Assembly (NCBI GenBank): GCA_046349515.1
Contig: JAXMCE010000001.1
Coordinates: 542,170-606,169 of the forward strand
Origin: JBGPGW01 sp046349515
GTDB taxonomy: Bacteria > Pseudomonadota > Alphaproteobacteria > CADEGL01
Reading direction: 5' to 3'
Length of the DNA stretch: 64,000 bases
This document shows, one piece after another, positions 1 to 10,200 of the stretch. The notes under the pieces were generated by a model. That model saw only the letters and a program-made list of their open reading frames with translations. It was not told the origin of the DNA and ran no database searches. The translations under genes were made by a program, and so were the position numbers. The first letter of the stretch is position 1. Each line of letters starts with the position of its first letter.

Positions 1-614
1 AGGCGCTCGGACAACTCGGCATGGATCGCCTTTGTCGCGATCGCCTTGTCGTAGCGTTCGTAGAGCGCCAGCACGATTCGGAGCTGGGCGAGATCGGCTT
101 CGACGACCGAGCGCATGTCCGGATATTGGAGCTTCGCGGCGAGAGCGCGCCCGTCGCGGCCGACGGCGCGGTGCACCTGGCCGAGCGAGGCCGCGCGCTC
201 GGCATGGTGCGCGAAGGAGCGGAACCGGCTCTCCCAATCGGGGCCGAGCTCCGTCGCCATCCGTCGCTTGACGAACGACCAGCCCATGCTCGGCGCATTG
301 GCCTGGAGCGTGCCGAGTTCGCGCACATAGTCGGAGGGCAGCGCGTCCGGAATCGTGCTCAGGAGCTGGACGACCTTCATGAGCGGGCCCTTGAGCCCGC
401 CGATGGCCGCGCGGAGCTCGGCCGCGTGCTTGGCTTGGTCGAGTTCGAGGCCGAGATAGCGGGCGCCGGCGAGGCGCGCCGCGAGCCCGCCGACCGCCCC
501 CGTCACTTGCGCGTAGCGGCGCACGCGACGGGTCAGGCGATTGTCATCACGCGGCGGAGCGGGCGACGGCGGGCGGGTGCCTCGCGCGGGCGTGCGGCGG
601 GACGGCTTCGCCAT
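1..614 (-). CDS. ABC1/AarF/UbiB-family atypical kinase, 3' end cut by window edge
   Basis: N-terminal 204 codons of an ABC1 (AarF/UbiB/COQ8) protein, a family of atypical kinases/ATPases tied to ubiquinone synthesis and membrane lipid handling. Seen: the segment KGPLMKVVQLLSTIPD (about residues 75-90), which matches the KxGQ region although the usual Gly is Val; the Ala-rich loop AASLGQVHRA (141-150); and a VAIK-like Lys at about 161. The N terminus is basic and Pro-rich. The ATG lies 2 bp after the pepF stop (TGAGGATG), so the two are probably translationally coupled. The catalytic C-terminal half is outside the window. The family call is firm; the exact role is not known. Confidence 0.85.
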   Translation of the reverse strand, partial: MAKPSRRTPARGTRPPSPAPPRDDNRLTRRVRRYAQVTGAVGGLAARLAGARYLGLELDQAKHAAELRAAIGGLKGPLMKVVQLLSTIPDALPSDYVRELGTLQANAPSMGWSFVKRRMATELGPDWESRFRSFAHHAERAASLGQVHRAVGRDGRALAAKLQYPDMRSVVEADLAQLRIVLALYERYDKAIATKAIHAELSER

Positions 615-616
615 CC

Positions 617-2416
617 TCACGTCATGGCTTCGAGTTCGTCGACGAAGCCGCCGATGACGGCGAGGCCCCGATCCCAGAAGGCCGGGTCCGAGGCATCGAG
701 GCCGAAGGGGGCGAGCAGCTCGCGGTGGCGCAAGGTCCCGCCCGCCTTGAGCATGTCCATGTACTTCTCGACGAAGCGCGGATGGCTCGATTCGTAGACA
801 GCGTAGAGGGAGTTCACCAGGCAATCGCCGAACGCGTAGGCATAGACGTAGAACGGCGTGTGGATGAAGTGCGGGATGTAGGCCCAGTAGGGACGATAGC
901 CCTCGCCGAGACGCACGGCCGGCCCCAGGCATTCGGCCTGGACCTCGAGCCAGACCTGGCCGAGGCGCTCCGGCAGAAGCTCGCCCTCCCGCCGTTCGTC
1001 ATGCACGCGCCGCTCGAACTCGTAGAGCGCGATCTGGCGGACGACGGTGTTCAGCATGTCCTCGACCTTGCCGGCGAGGAGAATGCGCCGCTTGGCCGGC
1101 GCGGCCTCAGCGAGCAGCGCGCGGAAGGTCAGCATTTCGCCGAAGACGCTGGCCGTCTCGGCGAGCGTCAGCGGCGTGTCCGCCATGAGATGGCCTTGCG
1201 GTGCCGCGAGCACCTGGTGGATGCCGTGGCCAAGCTCGTGGGCGAGCGTCATCACGTCGCGTGCCCGGCCCTGGTAATTGAGCAGGATGTAGGGGTGCGC
1301 GCTCGGCACGGTCGGATGCGAGAAGGCGCCCGACGCCTTGCCCGGCCGCGCGGGCGCATCGATCCAGTTGCGCTCGAAGAAGCGCTCCCCGATCCCGGCG
1401 AGATCGGGCGAGAAGCGCCGATAGGCGTCGAGCACGATCGATTCGGCGCGCGCCCAGGGAAAAAGACGGTCGTCATCCTCCGGCAGGGGCGCGTTGCGGT
1501 CCCAGTAGTCGAGCGCGTCCACGCCGAACCATCGCGCCTTCAAGCGGTAGTAGCGGTGCGAGAGGCGCGGATAGGCGGCCTTGACCGCCGTCACCAGCGC
1601 GTCGACCACCGCATCCTCGACCTGGTTCGAAAGGTTGCGCGAGGAGACAGGCCGCGGATATTTGCGCCAGGAGTCCTCGATCGCCTTGTCCTTGGCCAGC
1701 GTGTTCGTGATGTGCGCGAAGAGCCGCACGTTCTGACCGAGCACCTGGCTCAAGGCCTCGGACGCTTTCCGGCGCACGGTGCCATCCCGATCGGACAGGA
1801 GATGGAGCACCTCGGCTTCGGTCAGCATGCGCCCGTCGAGCGGGAAGCGGAGAGCCGACAGCGTCTCGTCGAACAGACGCATCCAGGCGTTCCGCCCGGC
1901 CACCGACTTTTCGTGCAGCAGCGTCTCGAGCTCTTCCGACAGCTGATGGGGGCGGAAGACGCGCACGTCGCGGAGCCACGGGCGGTAGCGCTCGAGCGCC
2001 GGATCGCGGAGCTTCGCCTCGAGCGCCGCGTCATCGATGCGATTGATCTCGAGTCCGAAGAACAGGACATCCGTCCCGATCGTCGTCACGCGCTCCTGCA
2101 TGGACTGGTAGAAGCGGCCGATCGCCGCGTCCGCCATGTCGCCCGCATGGAGGAGCTGCGCGTAGCTCATGACCCGGCCGAGCGCCTCCTCGATGCGCTC
2201 GTAGGCGGCGATCGCCTCGGCCAGCGCCGCGCCGTCGAGCGCGTTCAACCGGCCCTGGTATTGTTCCTTGAAGGCCTTCGCCTGCGCCTCGGCTGAAACG
2301 AGAGTGGCCTCGAGAGCCGCCGAATCGGGGCCGCTGTAGAGGTCCCCCAGATTCCACGAGGGCAGGCTCCCCAATTCATCCGTTCCTGCCCCTCGATCGA
2401 GTGCAGCCTCACGCAT
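617..2416 (-). CDS. pepF: Oligoendopeptidase F, M3B metallopeptidase
   Basis: A 599-residue cytosolic zinc peptidase of the M3 family that cleaves oligopeptides. The HEXXH zinc site reads HELGH at residues 393-397 and is preceded by the family's typical ILLNYQGRARDVMTLA stretch; a conserved Tyr-rich C-terminal part (AYIPHFIHTPFYVYAYAFG) follows. Length fits the family. A longer frame reaches 2470, but the ATG at 2416 has a strong Shine-Dalgarno (GGGGAGGACAAG) directly before it and is preferred. It is divergent from the acyl-CoA ligase gene across a 95-bp gap and is followed at once by the ABC1 kinase gene. Confidence 0.93.
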   Translation of the reverse strand: MREAALDRGAGTDELGSLPSWNLGDLYSGPDSAALEATLVSAEAQAKAFKEQYQGRLNALDGAALAEAIAAYERIEEALGRVMSYAQLLHAGDMADAAIGRFYQSMQERVTTIGTDVLFFGLEINRIDDAALEAKLRDPALERYRPWLRDVRVFRPHQLSEELETLLHEKSVAGRNAWMRLFDETLSALRFPLDGRMLTEAEVLHLLSDRDGTVRRKASEALSQVLGQNVRLFAHITNTLAKDKAIEDSWRKYPRPVSSRNLSNQVEDAVVDALVTAVKAAYPRLSHRYYRLKARWFGVDALDYWDRNAPLPEDDDRLFPWARAESIVLDAYRRFSPDLAGIGERFFERNWIDAPARPGKASGAFSHPTVPSAHPYILLNYQGRARDVMTLAHELGHGIHQVLAAPQGHLMADTPLTLAETASVFGEMLTFRALLAEAAPAKRRILLAGKVEDMLNTVVRQIALYEFERRVHDERREGELLPERLGQVWLEVQAECLGPAVRLGEGYRPYWAYIPHFIHTPFYVYAYAFGDCLVNSLYAVYESSHPRFVEKYMDMLKAGGTLRHRELLAPFGLDASDPAFWDRGLAVIGGFVDELEAMT

Positions 2417-2511
2417 CTTGTCCTCCCCACCAACCCCTGGCGATATAGGCTCAAACGGACCCGGAACCAAGGGTCCGATTGGGGGAGAGGCAGGCCCGAG
2501 GGGTAGGCGTA

Positions 2512-4296
2512 ATGGACTACGGCACGTGTCCGAACCTGGTCCGCATGTTCTTCGAGTCCGCCCGCGCGCGGGGCGACCGGCCGTTCCTGTGGGCCAAGCG
2601 CGAAGGCCGCTACCAGCCGCACAGCTGGAGCGCCGTGGCGGACGAGGTCCGGCGCCTAGCCCGCGCCTTCCGCGCCATGGGCCTCGAACGCGGCGACCGC
2701 GTGTGCCTTCTCTCGGAGAACCGGCCCGAATGGTTAATCGCGGACATGGCCATCATGGCGGCGGGCGGAATCACCGTCCCCGCCTACACCACGAATACGA
2801 CGGCCGATCACCTTCATATCCTGCAGAACAGCGGCGCCAAGCTGGCCGTCGTCTCGCGCCCTCCCCTGGCCCAGCGCTTCCTGCCGGCCGCGTTGCAGGC
2901 CGGCGCGCTCCGCCACGTCGTGACGATCGAGCCCTTGCCGCAGCGGCCGCAGAGCACCGTGCCCATCGCGACCTGGGAGGAGACAATCGCCCGGGGGAGC
3001 CAGGCGCCCGACGACATCGACGCGACGGTCGCGGCGCTCACGCGCGGCGACACGGCGTGCATCCTCTACACCTCGGGCACGGGCGGCGTGCCCAAGGGCG
3101 TCATGCTCTCGCACGGTGCCATCCTTCACAATTGCGCCGGCGCTTACGACCTTCTCCTCGATCTCGGCCTCGAGGATGAGGTGTTCCTTTCGTTCCTGCC
3201 CTTGAGCCACTCCTACGAGCACACCTGCGGCGAGATGTTTCCCATCTCGATCGGCGCGCAGATCTACTACGCCGAAGGGGTCGAGGCGCTCGCTGCCAAC
3301 ATGGCCGAGACGCACCCGACGATCATGACGGCGGTGCCGCGCCTCTACGAGATCATGCGCGCGCGGATCGAGCGCGACATCAGCCGCGCCGGCGGGCTCA
3401 AGGAAGCGCTGTTTCGCAAGACCGTGGCACTCGGCCGGCGCCGCTACGATTCGGGCGGACGGCTCGGCCTCCTTGATTCGCTCATGGATTGGGTGCTCGA
3501 CCATCTCGTGCGGAGCAAGGTGCGCGCGCGCTTCGGCGGACGCCTCAAGGCCTTCGTGTCAGGCGGCGCGCCGCTCAACGTCGAGGTGGGACTTTTCTTC
3601 AACGCGCTCGGCGTACGCCTCCTTCAGGGCTACGGCCAGACGGAATCCGCACCGGTCGTCTCGTGCAACCGTCCCCGCAAGGTCAAGATGCACACGGTCG
3701 GACCGCCGGTCGTGGGCGTCGAGGTCAAGATCGCGGAGGACGGCGAGATTCTCATCCGCGGCGAGCTCGTGATGCAGGGCTACTGGGGCGACGCGCAGGC
3801 GACGGCGGCCACGATCGTCGATGGCTGGCTGCACACGGGCGACATCGGCCGCTTCGATCCCGACGGCTATATCGAGATCACCGACCGGAAGAAGGACATC
3901 ATCGTCAACTCCGGCGGCGACAACATCGCCCCCCAGCGCATCGAGGGCTTCCTCACCCTCGAGCCCGAGATCGCGCAAGCCATGGTCCACGGCGACCGCC
4001 GGCCCCATCTCGTCGCGCTCATCGTGCCCAACAAGGATTTCGCCGAGCGCTGGGCCAAGGGCCGCGGGCAGGCCGCCGACCTTGCCTCTCTCGTCCGCGA
4101 CAGCGCCTTCATGGGCGCGATCGACGCGGCGATCGAGCGGGTCAACAAGGGCCTCTCCCCGATCGAGCGCGTGCGGCGCGTGATGCTCACGGCCGAGCCC
4201 TTCACCGTCGACAACGGCATGATGACGCCGACGCTCAAAATCCGCCGCCACAAGATCCGGGAGCGCTACGGCAAGGATCTCGAAGCGCTCTATTGA
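2512..4296 (+). CDS. Long-chain acyl-CoA synthetase (AMP-forming)
   Basis: A 594-residue ANL-superfamily ligase that activates a fatty acid to acyl-AMP and then acyl-CoA. The phosphate-binding loop YTSGTGGVPKG lies near residue 186, GYGQTES near 370, TGDIGRFDPDGY near 442 and DRKKDIIV near 458. The motif order and the COG1022-like N terminus suggest a long-chain, membrane-associated form. The frame is open from 2479, but the ATG at 2512 has a purine-rich GAGGGG upstream and starts at the conserved region. It is divergent from pepF and convergent with the epimerase gene. The substrate cannot be read from sequence. Confidence 0.9.
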   Translation: MDYGTCPNLVRMFFESARARGDRPFLWAKREGRYQPHSWSAVADEVRRLARAFRAMGLERGDRVCLLSENRPEWLIADMAIMAAGGITVPAYTTNTTADHLHILQNSGAKLAVVSRPPLAQRFLPAALQAGALRHVVTIEPLPQRPQSTVPIATWEETIARGSQAPDDIDATVAALTRGDTACILYTSGTGGVPKGVMLSHGAILHNCAGAYDLLLDLGLEDEVFLSFLPLSHSYEHTCGEMFPISIGAQIYYAEGVEALAANMAETHPTIMTAVPRLYEIMRARIERDISRAGGLKEALFRKTVALGRRRYDSGGRLGLLDSLMDWVLDHLVRSKVRARFGGRLKAFVSGGAPLNVEVGLFFNALGVRLLQGYGQTESAPVVSCNRPRKVKMHTVGPPVVGVEVKIAEDGEILIRGELVMQGYWGDAQATAATIVDGWLHTGDIGRFDPDGYIEITDRKKDIIVNSGGDNIAPQRIEGFLTLEPEIAQAMVHGDRRPHLVALIVPNKDFAERWAKGRGQAADLASLVRDSAFMGAIDAAIERVNKGLSPIERVRRVMLTAEPFTVDNGMMTPTLKIRRHKIRERYGKDLEALY

Positions 4297-4342
4297 AATC
4301 GGCGTCGTTGGTCCGCGGCGGCAGATCGCTCGCCGCCTCCGC

Positions 4343-5329
4343 TCACGCCCCGTGGTACTGGCGGTACCAGGCCACGAATTTGGGGATCCCCTCGTCGATC
4401 GTCGTGCGAGGCGCGAAGCCGAGATCGCGTTCGCTCGCTTCGATATCGGCATAAGTCTCGCGCACGTCGCCCGGCTGCATGGGCGCCGATTCGATCGTGG
4501 CGGTCTTGCCCGTCGCGGCCTCGATGAGCGCCACGAGCCGCATCAACGGCTCGCTCCGGTGGTTGCCGATGTTGTAGACGCGGTGGGGCGCGGCGCCGGG
4601 GCCGCTGTTGCGCCGGGGTGGACGGTCGAGTGCCGCGATCGTGCCCGCGACCGCATCGTCGATGAAGGTGAAGTCGCGTTTCATGTCGCCGGCGTTGAAC
4701 AGGCGGATGGGCTCGCCCGCGAGGATCGCGCGCGTGAAGATGTAGGCCGCCATGTCCGGCCGGCCCCAGGGCCCGTAGACCGTGAAGTAGCGGAGCCCCG
4801 TCATGGGGAGATCGTAGAGGTGGGCGTAGCAGTGGCTCATGAGCTCGTCCGCCTTTTTCGTCGCGGCGTAGAGCGAAATCGGGCGGTCGACGGAATCCGA
4901 TACGGAAAACGGCAATTTGTCGTTGCCACCGTAGACGGAGGACGAGCTTGCATAGACAAGATGTTGGAATCCCTTGAGACCGCGGCAAAGCTCGAGAACC
5001 GCGAAATGGCCTTCGAGATTCGAGCGGACATAGGCCTCGGGATGGGTAAGTGAATACCGAACGCCGGCCTGCGCCGCGAGGTGGATGACACGGTCGATTC
5101 GACCGAAGGCGGCCGTCGCATCCTTAAGTGCCGTGCGATCCGCCAGGTCTAAGCGGTTGAAGCTGAATGATCGGTTCGCCGTCAGGCGCGCGAGCCGCGC
5201 TTCCTTCAAGCGGACGTCGTAGTAGTCGTTCAGCGAATCGATTCCCAAAACCTCCTCGCCTCGCGCGAGGAGCGATGTGGCGACATGGGAGCCGATGAAT
5301 CCGGCAACGCCGGTCACGAGAACAGCCAC
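4343..5329 (-). CDS. UDP-glucuronate 4-epimerase-like NAD-dependent epimerase
   Basis: A 328-residue extended SDR. The NAD-binding motif TGVAGFIGSHV is at the very N terminus and the catalytic YAATK is near residue 150. The following segments FTVYGPWGRPDMA and FNAGDMKRDFTFIDD are typical of the CapI/LspL group, which interconverts UDP-glucuronate and UDP-galacturonate for capsule or LPS. The start is a GTG (5329): the frame runs upstream, but only basic, non-homologous residues lie there. No other polysaccharide genes are adjacent, so its glycan target is unknown. Confidence 0.88.
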   Translation of the reverse strand: MAVLVTGVAGFIGSHVATSLLARGEEVLGIDSLNDYYDVRLKEARLARLTANRSFSFNRLDLADRTALKDATAAFGRIDRVIHLAAQAGVRYSLTHPEAYVRSNLEGHFAVLELCRGLKGFQHLVYASSSSVYGGNDKLPFSVSDSVDRPISLYAATKKADELMSHCYAHLYDLPMTGLRYFTVYGPWGRPDMAAYIFTRAILAGEPIRLFNAGDMKRDFTFIDDAVAGTIAALDRPPRRNSGPGAAPHRVYNIGNHRSEPLMRLVALIEAATGKTATIESAPMQPGDVRETYADIEASERDLGFAPRTTIDEGIPKFVAWYRQYHGA

Positions 5330-5337
5330 GGTCTCAA

Positions 5338-5420
5338 GCCTTAACGAATTGGGCCTTAAGTTTTTTTTAACCTTAACGGCGCTGTATAGCCGCTTAACCA
5401 AACGTTGTCGCGCTTTCCTT
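5338..5420. promoter_or_regulatory. AT-rich divergent promoter region with repeated CTTAA
   Basis: This short gap between the divergent epimerase and Sel1 genes is clearly richer in A+T than its surroundings. It has four CTTAA or CCTTAA elements, a run of eight T, and a small CGGC/GCCG inverted repeat. It most likely holds the promoters of both genes. No regulator can be named. Confidence 0.35.
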
Positions 5421-5524
5421 CGCGAGTGTAATATTTTCGGACAGTGGGAGAGGCACAAGCGGGCCGAGTGGGAGGGGCGTCGGGAGCGCCACGGCACGCA
5501 AGCCAATCACGGGAAACCCGAGTC

Positions 5525-7000
5525 ATGCCGATGAACCGTCTCTGTGGAGCGGCCGTGCTCGTCACGGTGCTCGCCGCATGCGTGACGCAAAACGGCGACG
5601 CGCAGAAGGCCTATGACCGCGGCGACTACGCTGTCGCGGCGCGCAGCTATCAGGATCTCGCGAAACGGGGGGATACGAGCGCCCAGGTGCGCCTCGGCCT
5701 CATGTACAAGGACGGACAAGGCGTCGCCAAGGACAATGCCGAGGCCATGCGCTGGTTCCGCGCGGCGGCCGACAAGGGCAATGCCGAAGGACAGGTCAAT
5801 CTCGCCTATCTCCTCCTCAACGGCAGCCCGTCCGACCAGGCCGAGGCGGTGCGGTGGCTCCGCACGGCGGCCGACAAGGGCAATACCCAGGCCCAGGCGG
5901 CGCTCGGCTACATCTACCAGAAGGGCCAGGGTGTCGCGCGCGACGACGCGGAAGCCGTGCGCTGGCTCCGCCTTGCGTCCGAGAACGGCGATCCGACCGG
6001 ACGGTTCCTCTTGGGCCACGCCTACGAGCAGGGTCGAGGCGTCGAGCGCAGCGAGGCCGAGGCGATGCGCCTTTACCGTCAGGCGGCGGAGCAAGGCCAT
6101 GAGGTGGCGCAGTACAATCTCGGCGTGATGTATTTCGAGGGCCGCGGGGTCGCCAAGGATCCGGCCGAAGCCGCGCGCTGGTACAGGAAATCCGCGGACC
6201 AGGGCTACGGTCTCGCTCTCTACAATCTCGGCGTCATGTACGAGCGCGGCGCGGGCGTGCCGCAGGATCAGGCGCAGGCCTTCCAGTGGTACCACAAGGC
6301 CGCCGAGAAGGGCGTCGCGCGCGCGCAATACGTCCTCGCCGTCATGTTCCGCCACGGCGTCGGCGTGCCCAAGAGCGACGAAGAGGCCGTGCTCTGGTTC
6401 CGCAAGGCGGCCGACCAGGGCGATGCCGATGCGCAGAACAATCTCGCGAGCATGCTCGCGGGCAACAACGCGACGGCCAAGGACTACGCGGAGGCGCTCC
6501 GCCTGTTCAAGCTGGCGGCGGCGCAGAATCATGCCGGCGCGCAGAACAAGCTCGGTCTCATGTACGAGAAAGGGCTCGGCGTCTCGAAGGACTACGGCCA
6601 GGCGCTCACTTGGTACCGGAAATCGGCCGACCAGGGCCATCCCGGCGCCCAGAGCAATCTCGGCTATCTCTACGAGAAGGGATTCGGCGTGAAGCGCGAT
6701 CATGCGAGCGCCGAGAAGTGGTACAAGCTCGCGGCCGATCAGGGCCATGAAGGAGCCAAGCGCGCGCTACAGCGCATGAGCGCCGAGGCCTCGGCGAAAG
6801 TGTCGCCCACGAAGGCGCAGCTCGCGAGTGCCGCCAAGGTCGGCAAGTGCGTCGAGGCGCTCGACTACACGCGCGGACAGTGCGGTGCGAGCGGCAGTGG
6901 CGCCGTGCCGGTCGCTTGGTCGAGCGAGCAGACAGGCAAGGAGAAATCGGCCATCCAACGCACGGCCGATGCCATCCGCGATCTCTTCATGATGCCCTAG
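5525..7000 (+). CDS. Sel1-repeat lipoprotein
   Basis: A 491-residue protein with a lipoprotein signal (MPMNRLCGAAVLVTVLAAC, lipobox LAAC with Cys at 19), so probably membrane-anchored and facing the periplasm. After a short spacer come ten full Sel1-like repeats of about 36 residues (pattern G-x2-xAQ-xLGxMYxxGxGVxxDxxEAxxWYRKAADQ) and one partial repeat, then a non-repeat tail with two Cys. Sel1 solenoids act as protein-interaction scaffolds, often in envelope or polysaccharide functions. The start at 5525 was chosen because the signal peptide begins there. Repeat 8 is degenerate (AGNNATAKD). Confidence 0.92.
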   Translation: MPMNRLCGAAVLVTVLAACVTQNGDAQKAYDRGDYAVAARSYQDLAKRGDTSAQVRLGLMYKDGQGVAKDNAEAMRWFRAAADKGNAEGQVNLAYLLLNGSPSDQAEAVRWLRTAADKGNTQAQAALGYIYQKGQGVARDDAEAVRWLRLASENGDPTGRFLLGHAYEQGRGVERSEAEAMRLYRQAAEQGHEVAQYNLGVMYFEGRGVAKDPAEAARWYRKSADQGYGLALYNLGVMYERGAGVPQDQAQAFQWYHKAAEKGVARAQYVLAVMFRHGVGVPKSDEEAVLWFRKAADQGDADAQNNLASMLAGNNATAKDYAEALRLFKLAAAQNHAGAQNKLGLMYEKGLGVSKDYGQALTWYRKSADQGHPGAQSNLGYLYEKGFGVKRDHASAEKWYKLAADQGHEGAKRALQRMSAEASAKVSPTKAQLASAAKVGKCVEALDYTRGQCGASGSGAVPVAWSSEQTGKEKSAIQRTADAIRDLFMMP

Positions 7001-7009
7001 GGCGCGCGC

Positions 7010-7047
7010 CCGGCCTCGTCCTTCGATTACGCCACGGACGAGGCCGG
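7010..7047 (+). terminator. Strong hairpin after the Sel1 gene
   Basis: Perfect 12-bp inverted repeat (CCGGCCTCGTCC / GGACGAGGCCGG) with a 14-nt loop, 10 bp after the Sel1 stop codon. No U-tract follows, so it may be a weak or Rho-assisted terminator or an mRNA 3'-end stabiliser. Confidence 0.45.
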
Positions 7048-7242
7048 CGTACCGAACTCATTGAGGTGCGCGGACCGCGATGATGCGGCGCGCATGCGGG
7101 CTCCCCTGGGCGAGACCAACCAGGCCGCCCGCCCCGCAGAGACGGCCCACGGGATGCTGCACCGCACATCCCTCCCGCATTGCCAAGCCCCCGTCGAGAG
7201 TCCAGATTACCGGTCAGGTGTCGTCCGGACCGGAGGTTCTCC

Positions 7243-10200
7243 ATGGCGCTTGCGGCCGTCTCGCTCGACGACAAGTACGTCGTCGAAGAAGGGCGAGTCT
7301 TCCTCAGCGGTGTCCAGGCTCTTGTCCGCCTTCCCATGATGCAGCGCCGGCGCGATGAGCGCGCCGGTCTCAATACCGCCGGGTTCATCTCCGGCTATCG
7401 CGGCTCACCCCTCGGCAACTACGACCAGGCGCTCCAAGCCGCGCGCAAATTCATCTCCAAGCAGGCCATCCAGTTCTGGCCGGGCGTGAACGAGGACCTC
7501 GCCGCGACCGCGGTGTGGGGCACCCAGCAGATCAATCTCTTCCCCGGCGCCAAGGTCGATGGCGTGTTCTCCATCTGGTACGGCAAGGCCCCCGGCGTCG
7601 ACCGCACGGGCGATGCGTTCCGCCACGCGAACGCCGCCGGCACCGCGAAGTTCGGCGGCGTGCTGGCGCTCGCGGGCGACGACCATGCGCCCAAATCCTC
7701 GACGCTCTCGGTGCAGAGCGAACACACGCTGATGTCCGTCAAGATTCCGATCCTCTACCCGGCGGGCGTGCAGGACTTCCTCGACTACGGCCTCTACGGC
7801 TGGGCCATGTCGCGCTATTCGGGCCTGTGGATCGGCTTCAAGGTCGTCTCCGACACGGTCGAGAGTGCCGCCTCCGTCAACGTCGATCCGCACCGCGCGC
7901 AGGTGACGCTGCCCCCGGATTTCATCATGCCGCCGGGCGGGCTCAACATCCGCTGGCCGGACCTCTGGTACGAACTCGACGACCGCATCGAGACGCACAA
8001 GCTCAAGGCCGCGCAGGCCTTCGTGCGCGCGAATAAGCTCGACCAGGTGGTCATCGACGGGCCGAGGCCGCGCCTCGGCATCGTCTCGGTCGGCAAGTCC
8101 TATCTCGACGTGCGCCAGGCTTTCGACGACCTCGGCATCGACGAGCGCATGGCGGCCGAGATGGGCATCCGCCTCTACAAGGTCGCCATGAGCTGGCCGC
8201 TCGAGCCCGAGGGGCTCCGCCGCTTCGCGCAAGGCCTCGAGGAGATTCTCGTCGTCGAGGAGAAGCGCGCGGTGCTCGAGCCGCAGGTGAAGGAGATCCT
8301 CTATCACATGGCGGCGGCGGTGCGGCCGCGCGTCGTCGGCAAGACGGATGAGACGGGCGCTCCCCTCCTCTCCTCCTGCCGCGAGCTGCAGCCTGGCGCC
8401 ATCGCGCGCGTGATCGCCGAGCGCCTGAGGCGCTTCGAGGCCATGCCGCGGCTCGATGAGCGCCTGGCCTTCCTCGATGCGGCGGACAAGGCCCTGGCCG
8501 CGCTCAACCCGCCCATCGAGCGCACGCCCTATTTCTGCTCGGGCTGCCCGCACAACACCTCGACCCGCGTGCCCGAGGGCAGCCGCGCGCTGTCCGGCAT
8601 CGGCTGCCACTTCATGGCGCAGTGGATGAACCGGTCGACCGACACCTACACGCATATGGGTGCCGAGGGCGCCAACTGGATCGGCCAGGCGCCGTTCAGC
8701 GAGACAGGACACATCTTCCAGAACATCGGTGACGGCACGTACTTCCACTCGGGCATCCTGGCCGTGCGCGCCTGCGTCGCCGCCAACGTCAACATCACCT
8801 TCAAGGTGCTTTACAACGACGCGGTCGCGATGACCGGCGGCCAGCACGTCGACGGCCAGCTCACCGTCCCGCAAGTGACGCGCCAGCTCGCCTCCGAAGG
8901 CGTCAAGCGCATCGCCGTCGTCACCGACGAGCCCGAGAAATACGGGATCGGCACCGACTTCGCGCCCGGCACGACCGTCCATCACCGCGACACGCTCGAC
9001 GCGGTGCAGCGCGAGCTCCGCGAATGGAAGGGCGTCTCGGGCCTCGTCTACGACCAGACCTGCGCCGCGGAGAAGCGCCGGCGCCGGAAGCGCGGCACCT
9101 TCCCCGATCCCGCGAAGCGCGTGTTCATCAACGAGATGGTCTGCGAAGGCTGCGGCGATTGCAGCACGGCGTCCAACTGCCTCTCCGTCGTGCCGGTCGA
9201 GACCGAGTACGGGCGCAAGCGCGCGATCGACCAATCGTCCTGCAACAAGGACTACTCCTGCGTGAAGGGCTTTTGCCCGAGCTTCGTCACGGTCCACGGC
9301 GGGCGGTTGAGAAAGCGGAAGACGGCGGAGGGCGGAATCGACGACATCGACCTGCCCGTGCCCGCGCAGCCATCGGTCGCGACCCCTTACGGCATCCTCG
9401 TGACCGGCGTCGGCGGCACGGGCGTCGTCACGATCGGCGCGCTCCTGGGCATGGCCGCGCATATGGAGGGCAAGGGCTGCACGGTCCTCGACATCACGGG
9501 CCTCGCGCAAAAGGGTGGCGCCGTGCTCAGCCACGTGCGCATCGCGGCGCGGCCCGACGCGATCCACGCCGTGCGCGTGGCCGCAGGCGACGCCGATCTC
9601 ATTCTCGGCTGCGACCTCGTCGTCGCGGCGGGGAAGGAGGCGCTCTCCAAGTACCGCGCCGGCCGCACGCGCGCCGTCGTCAACAACCACGACACGCCGA
9701 CCGCCGGCTTCGTGCGCGATCCGAACCTCGTCTTCCCCGGCAAGGGACTCGAGGATGTCATCCGCCGTGCGACGGGGCCCGAGCGCGCCGACTTCATCGA
9801 CGCGACGACGCTGGCGACCGGGCTTCTCGGCGATTCGATCGCGGCCAATCTGTTCATGCTGGGCTACGCCTACCAGAAGGGACTCATCCCGGTGTCGGGC
9901 GCCGCGATCTTGAAGGCGATCGAGCTCAACGCCGTGTCGGTCGAGATGAACCGGCGCGCCTTCCTCTGGGGCCGGCGCGCCGCCATCGAGCCCGAGGCCG
10001 TGCGCGCGGCCGCGCGGCCCGCGACCGGCTACATCGAAGAGCGCAAGATCTCGAAGACGCTCGACGAGATCGTCGCGCGCCGTGTCGCTGACCTGACCAG
10101 CTATCAGAGCGTCCGGTATGCGGGCCGCTACGAGGCGCTCGTCGCCCGCGTGCGCAAGGCCGAAACGGCCAGGACCAAGGGCATGACCGGGCTCGCCGAA

